Shown in pieces: positions 60,073 through 64,000 of a stretch of 64,000 nt of DNA (position 1 is its first letter; each line of letters begins with the position of its first letter). Under the pieces are notes generated by a model that was given only the letters and a program-made list of their open reading frames with translations, did no database searches and was not told where the DNA came from. The stretch is from the NCBI RefSeq assembly GCF_000241325.1, contig NZ_BAEI01000087.1, forward strand, positions 124,001 through 188,000, in the 5' to 3' direction. Origin of the DNA: Gordonia polyisoprenivorans NBRC 16320 = JCM 10675. GTDB taxonomy: Bacteria; Actinomycetota; Actinomycetes; Mycobacteriales; Mycobacteriaceae. The position numbers and the translations under genes are program-made.

Positions 60073-61140
60073 GTGGAAGAAATGTCTCGTGGTTCAGGCA
60101 TGTCCGCCGGAGGGTTCCGCGGACGTGCGACCGTACTCGTCGTCCTGGCCGGGATTCTCGCGCTGGCGCTCAGCGGCTGTGTCAGCAAAGAGGATTCGAC
60201 CGGCGCCGTCGCCGACGCCAGCGTCGATCCCGCACAGTTGGCCGGCCTGACGTTGCGCGTCGGCGACCAGAAGGGCGGTACCGAATCGCTCATGCGCGCT
60301 GCGGGAGAACTCGATTCGCTGCCGTTCAAGGTCGAGTTCTCGACGTTCACCTCGGGTCCGCCCGAGATCGAGGCCGCCACCGCGGGCAAGATCGACTTCG
60401 CCGTCACCGGTAACACGCCCCCGATCTTCGGTGCGGCGTCGAACGCGAAGATCAAGATCGTCTCCGCCTACACCAACAACGCCGGTGGTGACGTCATACT
60501 CGTGCCCGCCGGCTCCACCCTGACCTCCGTCGAACAACTCAAGGGCAAGAAAGTCGCTGTGGCCAAGGGAAGTTCGGCCCACGGAAATCTCCTCGAGCAG
60601 TTGAGCAAGGCGAACCTGAAGCTCGGCACCGACGTCACCCCGGTCTTCCTGCAGCCCGCCGACGCGTTGTCGGCCTTCTCCAGCGGCGCCGTCGATGCGT
60701 GGGCGATCTGGGACCCGTATACGGCTATCGTGCAAAAGGATTCGGGTGCGAAGATCCTCGCCTCGGGGACCGGGGTGGTCAACGGCTACGGCTTCGGCAT
60801 CGCGTCCAATGAGGCCCTTGCCGACGCCAAGCGCAACACCGCGCTGCGGATCTTCGTCGAACACCTGGCCAAGGCCAGCAAGTGGGCGTCAGCCAACGTC
60901 GAGACCTGGTCGCAGCAGTACGCGAAGGCGATCGGCATCGACCCGCAGGCCGCACTGGCGGCACAGCAGCGCAGCGTCCGGCCGGCCATCGAGATCGACG
61001 ACACCGTGGTCGCCTCGGAGCAGAAACTGGCCGACGCCTTCGCCGCCGCCGGCCAGCTCGACCACAAGCCCGTCATCGCCGACTTCGTCGACAAGCGCTT
61101 CAACTCCACCGTGGCGCCCTACGCAGTGAGTACGCAATGA
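60073..61140 (+). CDS. ssuA: Alkanesulfonate-binding lipoprotein
   Basis: The 355-residue protein has a signal peptide with lipobox ALSGC, then a periplasmic-binding domain with LRVGDQKGGTESLMRAAGELD, EIEAATAGKIDFAVTGNTPP and VDAWAIWDPYTA, all typical of SsuA. It delivers aliphatic sulfonates to SsuBC at the membrane. The GTG at 60073 follows GAAAGG; an in-frame ATG at 60082 is nearly as likely. Its stop overlaps the start of ssuD by 4 bp (ATGA). Confidence 0.9.
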   Translation: MEEMSRGSGMSAGGFRGRATVLVVLAGILALALSGCVSKEDSTGAVADASVDPAQLAGLTLRVGDQKGGTESLMRAAGELDSLPFKVEFSTFTSGPPEIEAATAGKIDFAVTGNTPPIFGAASNAKIKIVSAYTNNAGGDVILVPAGSTLTSVEQLKGKKVAVAKGSSAHGNLLEQLSKANLKLGTDVTPVFLQPADALSAFSSGAVDAWAIWDPYTAIVQKDSGAKILASGTGVVNGYGFGIASNEALADAKRNTALRIFVEHLAKASKWASANVETWSQQYAKAIGIDPQAALAAQQRSVRPAIEIDDTVVASEQKLADAFAAAGQLDHKPVIADFVDKRFNSTVAPYAVSTQ

Positions 61141-62279
61141 CCGCAGAAGCCCAGCGCGAGGCGCACTTCCACTGGTTCCTGCCGACCTCCGGCGACGGAC
61201 GCGAGGTCATCGGCGGATTGCAGTCGGCAGGCATCCTGGGCACCGCGTCCGCGATCCGGCCACCCGATCTCGACTATCTCGCGCTGGTGGCGAAGACCGC
61301 CGAACGGTTGGGTTTCGAGTCGGTGCTGACCCCGACCGGAACCTGGTGCCACGATGCGTGGCTGACCACCGCCGCACTCATCCGGGAGGCGAGCCGTCTG
61401 AAGTTTCTCGTCGCCTTCCGACCCGGGCTGATCACCCCGACGCTTGCCGCCCAGCAGGCCGCCACGTTCGTCGAGTTCTCCGGCGGCCGTCTCGCCCTCA
61501 ACATCGTCACCGGCGGTGACGCGCAGGAGCAGGCGCGGTTCGGTGACCGGCTCACCAAGGAGCAGCGCTACGCCCGCACCGGGGAATTCCTGCAGATCGT
61601 CCGGCATGCCTGGACGGGAACGCCGTTCGATTTCTCCGGTGAGCATTACGACGTCACCGGTGCGGTGGTGGGCCATCCGCCGAACCCGGTGCCGCAGGTG
61701 TTCTTCGGTGGTGCCAGCGAGTACGCGCGCGAGGTGGCCGCGGCCACCGTCGACACCTATCTCACCTGGACCGAACCGCCGGAGAAGGTGGCCGAACTCG
61801 TCGAGGACGTCCGTGCCCGCGCCGCCCGGCACGGCCGGGAGCTGACCTTCGGAATCCGGGCGCACGTGATCACCCGCGACACCCGCGAGGAGGCCTGGGC
61901 CGAGGCCCGCAAGTTGGTCTCGCGGATGGACCCGGCATTGATCGAGCTTGCCCGCCAACGTCTCTCGCAGTCGGAGTCCGAGGGACAACGTCGGCAGCTC
62001 GCCCTCAACGCCGACCTCGACAACCTCGAGGTGTACCCGGGGCTGTGGGCGGGTTATGGTCTGGTTCGCCCGGGAGCCGGGACCGCATTCGTCGGCAGCC
62101 ATGCCGAGGTCGCCGACCTCATCGCACAGTACCGGGCGATCGGCATCGACCACTTCATCCTGTCCGGGCAACCGCACATCGAGGAGGCCTTCTGGTTCGC
62201 CGAAGGCGTGGCGCCGCTGGTGCGTTCGGTCAGTTCCCACCGGGAGCCCGCGCCAGCACGTACTGCCCCTCGCCGATGA
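61137..62279 (+). CDS. ssuD: FMNH2-dependent alkanesulfonate monooxygenase
   Basis: The 380-residue LLM-class enzyme has FHWFLPTSGDGRE near residue 11, LGFESVLTPTGTWCHDAW near 58, LALNIVTGGDAQEQ near 120 and VPQVFFGGASEYAREVA near 185, matching SsuD. It releases sulfite from alkanesulfonates using FMNH2 and O2; a reductase (SsuE) is not encoded next to it. The last 50 bp overlap the convergent methyltransferase gene, so the C-terminal tail (HREPAPARTAPRR) is encoded antisense to that gene's end. Confidence 0.93.
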   Translation: MTAEAQREAHFHWFLPTSGDGREVIGGLQSAGILGTASAIRPPDLDYLALVAKTAERLGFESVLTPTGTWCHDAWLTTAALIREASRLKFLVAFRPGLITPTLAAQQAATFVEFSGGRLALNIVTGGDAQEQARFGDRLTKEQRYARTGEFLQIVRHAWTGTPFDFSGEHYDVTGAVVGHPPNPVPQVFFGGASEYAREVAAATVDTYLTWTEPPEKVAELVEDVRARAARHGRELTFGIRAHVITRDTREEAWAEARKLVSRMDPALIELARQRLSQSESEGQRRQLALNADLDNLEVYPGLWAGYGLVRPGAGTAFVGSHAEVADLIAQYRAIGIDHFILSGQPHIEEAFWFAEGVAPLVRSVSSHREPAPARTAPRR

Positions 62280-62877
62280 CGGTCTGCTCGATGTGTTCGG
62301 CGCCGCCACGGCGCAGTGCGCCGGTGATCTCGTCGCGCCCGAAGACGCGGTAGCCGCCGATGGCCGCCAGTGTCTTCACGCCGGGCACCGTCGACACCGG
62401 TCCGGCCACCGAGGTGAACACCACCAGCAGCGCACCGGGGAACGCCACCCGCAGCATCTCGTCGAGCACGGGGAGCGGGTCGGGGATCAGGTAGAGCGCG
62501 GCCAGGCAGATCACCTCGTCGAAGGTGTTGTCGGCGAACGGGATCGCGTGCGCGTCGACACGGAGGTAACTCGCCCGGTCGATGCTGTTGGTGGCCACCG
62601 CGGTGTGCAACATCGACGGTGAGTAGTCGATGCCGACCACCCGTCCGTCGCCGGTGAGGACCGCAGCAATGTCCCGGGTGTAATTGCCGGGCCCGCAAGC
62701 GATGTCGAGGACCATGCGTTCACCGGGCCGGCACAGGTAGGCGCGTAGTGCGGTGTCGTAGTCGGCGGTCTCGGGACTGCCGAGACTGAAGCCGCGGGTG
62801 AACACCGGGCGCCACGCGTGCTCGTAGACGCGGGAGAACAGCGGGTTACGCATCATCCGCGCGGCAAACGACCCCAT
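62230..62877 (-). CDS. Class I SAM-dependent methyltransferase
   Basis: The 215-residue protein has motif I VLDIACGPGNYTRDIA near residue 56, RVVGIDYSPSMLHTA near 78, and AHAIPFADNTFDEVICLAALY near 108, a UbiE/Coq5-like Methyltransf_11 pattern. The substrate is unknown. Its start lies 13 bp after the end of an upstream AhpD-like gene of the same orientation, so the two are probably co-transcribed. The 3' end overlaps ssuD by 50 bp. Confidence 0.9.
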   Translation of the reverse strand: MGSFAARMMRNPLFSRVYEHAWRPVFTRGFSLGSPETADYDTALRAYLCRPGERMVLDIACGPGNYTRDIAAVLTGDGRVVGIDYSPSMLHTAVATNSIDRASYLRVDAHAIPFADNTFDEVICLAALYLIPDPLPVLDEMLRVAFPGALLVVFTSVAGPVSTVPGVKTLAAIGGYRVFGRDEITGALRRGGAEHIEQTVIGEGQYVLARAPGGN

Positions 62878-62889
62878 CGCCGAACGCCC

Positions 62890-63426
62890 TCAGGCGCGGA
62901 CGTCGAGCTGCACCCGCAAGGTGTGCAGGGTGGTGGCGAGCATGTCGTACTGACCGACGAGCAGCAGTAGGCCGATGGTGCGGCGCTCGTCGAGGTGGCG
63001 GCGCAGCGCCTCCCACGCGACGTCGTCGACGTCGCGGGTGGTCACCAGTTGGTCGACCACGCGCAGGATGGCGCGCTCGCGATCCCCCCATCCGGCGTCG
63101 GGACCGTCGAGGATGCGCGCGAGTTCATCATCGGTGATGCCCGCGCGTTTGCCGATCCGACGATGGTGGTCGAGCTCGTAGGCCGACTCGCGCAGATGCG
63201 CGACACGGATGATCACCATCTCGGAGTCCTTGCGCGACAACGTCCCGAACGGCATCAGCCGCGCCCCGAAGTACAGCCACGCCCGGAACAGACCACGGGT
63301 GCGGCCCAGCGTGGAGAAGATGTGGGTGTCATGGACACCGGTGACGCGCGCGGCGAGGCGGGTGAAGGCCCAATTGGCGGGACCGAGGTCACGGAATCCG
63401 CCGGGAGCGATCCGAGGGGTGCTCAT
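62890..63426 (-). CDS. Carboxymuconolactone-decarboxylase/AhpD-fold protein
   Basis: The 178-residue protein has the CMD helical fold with SEMVIIRVAHLRESAYELDHHRRIGKRAGITDDEL, in parts VIIRVAHLRESAYELDHH and GKRAGITDDEL. The CxxC of AhpD is absent (it reads LRESAYE), so peroxidase activity through cysteines is unlikely. The first 40 residues add a small N-terminal segment. The ATG at 63424-63426 is divergent from the MaoC gene; the 25-bp gap between the starts is short enough for overlapping promoters. Confidence 0.85.
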   Translation of the reverse strand: MSTPRIAPGGFRDLGPANWAFTRLAARVTGVHDTHIFSTLGRTRGLFRAWLYFGARLMPFGTLSRKDSEMVIIRVAHLRESAYELDHHRRIGKRAGITDDELARILDGPDAGWGDRERAILRVVDQLVTTRDVDDVAWEALRRHLDERRTIGLLLLVGQYDMLATTLHTLRVQLDVRA

Positions 63427-63451
63427 GGCATCACGGTAGACTACGGCGATT

Positions 63452-63919
63452 ATGACGACTATCACACCGCGCGTGTTCGGCTCCCTCGATGACCTCAAGG
63501 CCGCGATCGGCGAAGACCTCGGCTCCGGGGAATGGCTCGAGATCACCCAGGAACGGGTCAACCAGTTCGCCGAGGCCACCGGCGACCACCAGTGGATTCA
63601 CGTCGACCCGGAGCGCGCGAAGGCCGGGCCGTTCGGTGCGCCCATCGCACACGGCTTCCTGACGCTTTCGTTGCTGCCGATGCTCGCCGGGTCGATCTTC
63701 ACCGTCGAGGGCCCCAAGCTCGTCATCAATTACGGCATGAACAAGGTGCGTTTCCCCAATCCGGTACCGGTCGGGTCCCGCATCCGCGCCAACGCCGTGA
63801 TCACCTCCGTCGAGGAGGGTCCCAAGGGCGTGACCATGGTGGTGCGCAACACCGTCGAGATCGAGGGCGCCGACAAGCCCGCATGCGTCGCCGAGAACGT
63901 CCGGGTGATGGTGTACTGA
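63452..63919 (+). CDS. MaoC-like (R)-specific enoyl-CoA hydratase
   Basis: The 155-residue single-hotdog protein has the hydratase-2 motif FAEATGDHQWIHVDPERA near residue 39, with the catalytic Asp/His pair, and GPFGAPIAHGFLTLSL. It hydrates trans-2-enoyl-CoA, or acts on a related acyl chain. TAGACT lies 9 nt before the ATG, and no clear ribosome binding site is visible. Confidence 0.93.
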   Translation: MTTITPRVFGSLDDLKAAIGEDLGSGEWLEITQERVNQFAEATGDHQWIHVDPERAKAGPFGAPIAHGFLTLSLLPMLAGSIFTVEGPKLVINYGMNKVRFPNPVPVGSRIRANAVITSVEEGPKGVTMVVRNTVEIEGADKPACVAENVRVMVY

Positions 63920-63930
63920 CCCCGGCGCGT

Positions 63931-63999
63931 TCACGGCTGCGTGGCCACGTCACGCAGATCGTGACCCCCGAAGAGGGGACGGCGGACCGTCGGCGCCGT
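63931..63999 (-). CDS. 3' end of an unidentified protein at the right edge
   Basis: Reading the minus strand from the edge, one frame runs 22 residues (ending PLFGGHDLRDVATQP) to a TGA at 63931-63933. It is convergent with the MaoC gene, 11 bp away, as is typical here. The fragment is too short to name, and chance cannot be excluded. Confidence 0.35.
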   Translation of the reverse strand, partial: TAPTVRRPLFGGHDLRDVATQP

Positions 64000-64000
64000 G

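Overview
The window is high-GC DNA with dense, short-spaced genes, many GTG starts and many starts that sit 6-8 nt behind a TANNNT hexamer with no Shine-Dalgarno sequence. Together with a stand-alone groEL2-type chaperonin behind two CIRCE boxes, an HspR-box-like hsp20 promoter, several adenylate-forming CoA ligases, LLM-class oxidoreductases, a PPK2 and a DUF222/HNH (13E12-type) gene, this points to a mycolic-acid actinobacterium (Mycobacteriales). Gordonia or a close relative is my best guess, by inference only. No tRNA, rRNA, CRISPR array, transposase or prophage gene was seen.

Layout. 1-5.7 kb: a partial gene, a 21-bp-period inverted repeat array, then a CoA-ligase / cyclase-family operon and a divergent paralogous CoA ligase around a two-DNA-binding-domain (XRE + TetR) regulator. 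5.7-15 kb: a complete-looking reductive pyrimidine/hydantoin catabolic operon (MocR-type regulator, ureidopropionase, dihydropyrimidinase, LLM oxidoreductase, class III aminotransferase, semialdehyde dehydrogenase, NCS1 permease). 15-17.5 kb: a Ser/Thr kinase fused to a beta-helix, and hsp20. 17.5-22.5 kb: an NMT1/THI5-like ABC importer with a 2-oxoglutarate/Fe(II) dioxygenase and a GntR regulator, with repeated TACATGTA sites in the divergent promoter region. 22.5-26.5 kb: a phosphodiesterase, groL and a DsbA/FrnE protein.

26.5-31.8 kb: a two-component flavin monooxygenase operon (LuxR regulator, LLM monooxygenase, CoA ligase, flavin reductase, alcohol dehydrogenase). 31.8-36.3 kb: an SDR, a second XRE+TetR regulator with the same operator design as the first, a PtpB-like phosphatase and a pseudokinase-DUF1266 protein. 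36.3-43.5 kb: thioesterase/TetR pair with twin operators, small lipid-handling-type proteins, a secreted protein, PPK2, membrane proteins and a secreted lipase. 43.7-48.7 kb: an accessory Hsp70 module (TerD, helical/Fn3-like protein, divergent Hsp70, GrpE-like protein). 48.7-54.9 kb: prolyl oligopeptidase, a DUF222/HNH gene flanked on both sides by REP-like hairpin repeats, and a TetR/Old-Yellow-Enzyme operon with a perfect 25-bp operator. 55-64 kb: lipoamide dehydrogenase, a lipoprotein, an AlkA-like glycosylase, an ssuCBAD alkanesulfonate operon, a methyltransferase, an AhpD-like protein, a MaoC hydratase and the edge of a further gene.

Taken together the region is an accessory catabolic and stress stretch. 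Several small regulons each carry their own regulator and visible operators. The most distinctive signals are the paired XRE-TetR regulators with four matching 17-bp operators, the two unusual kinase-fold proteins, and the second Hsp70 module.
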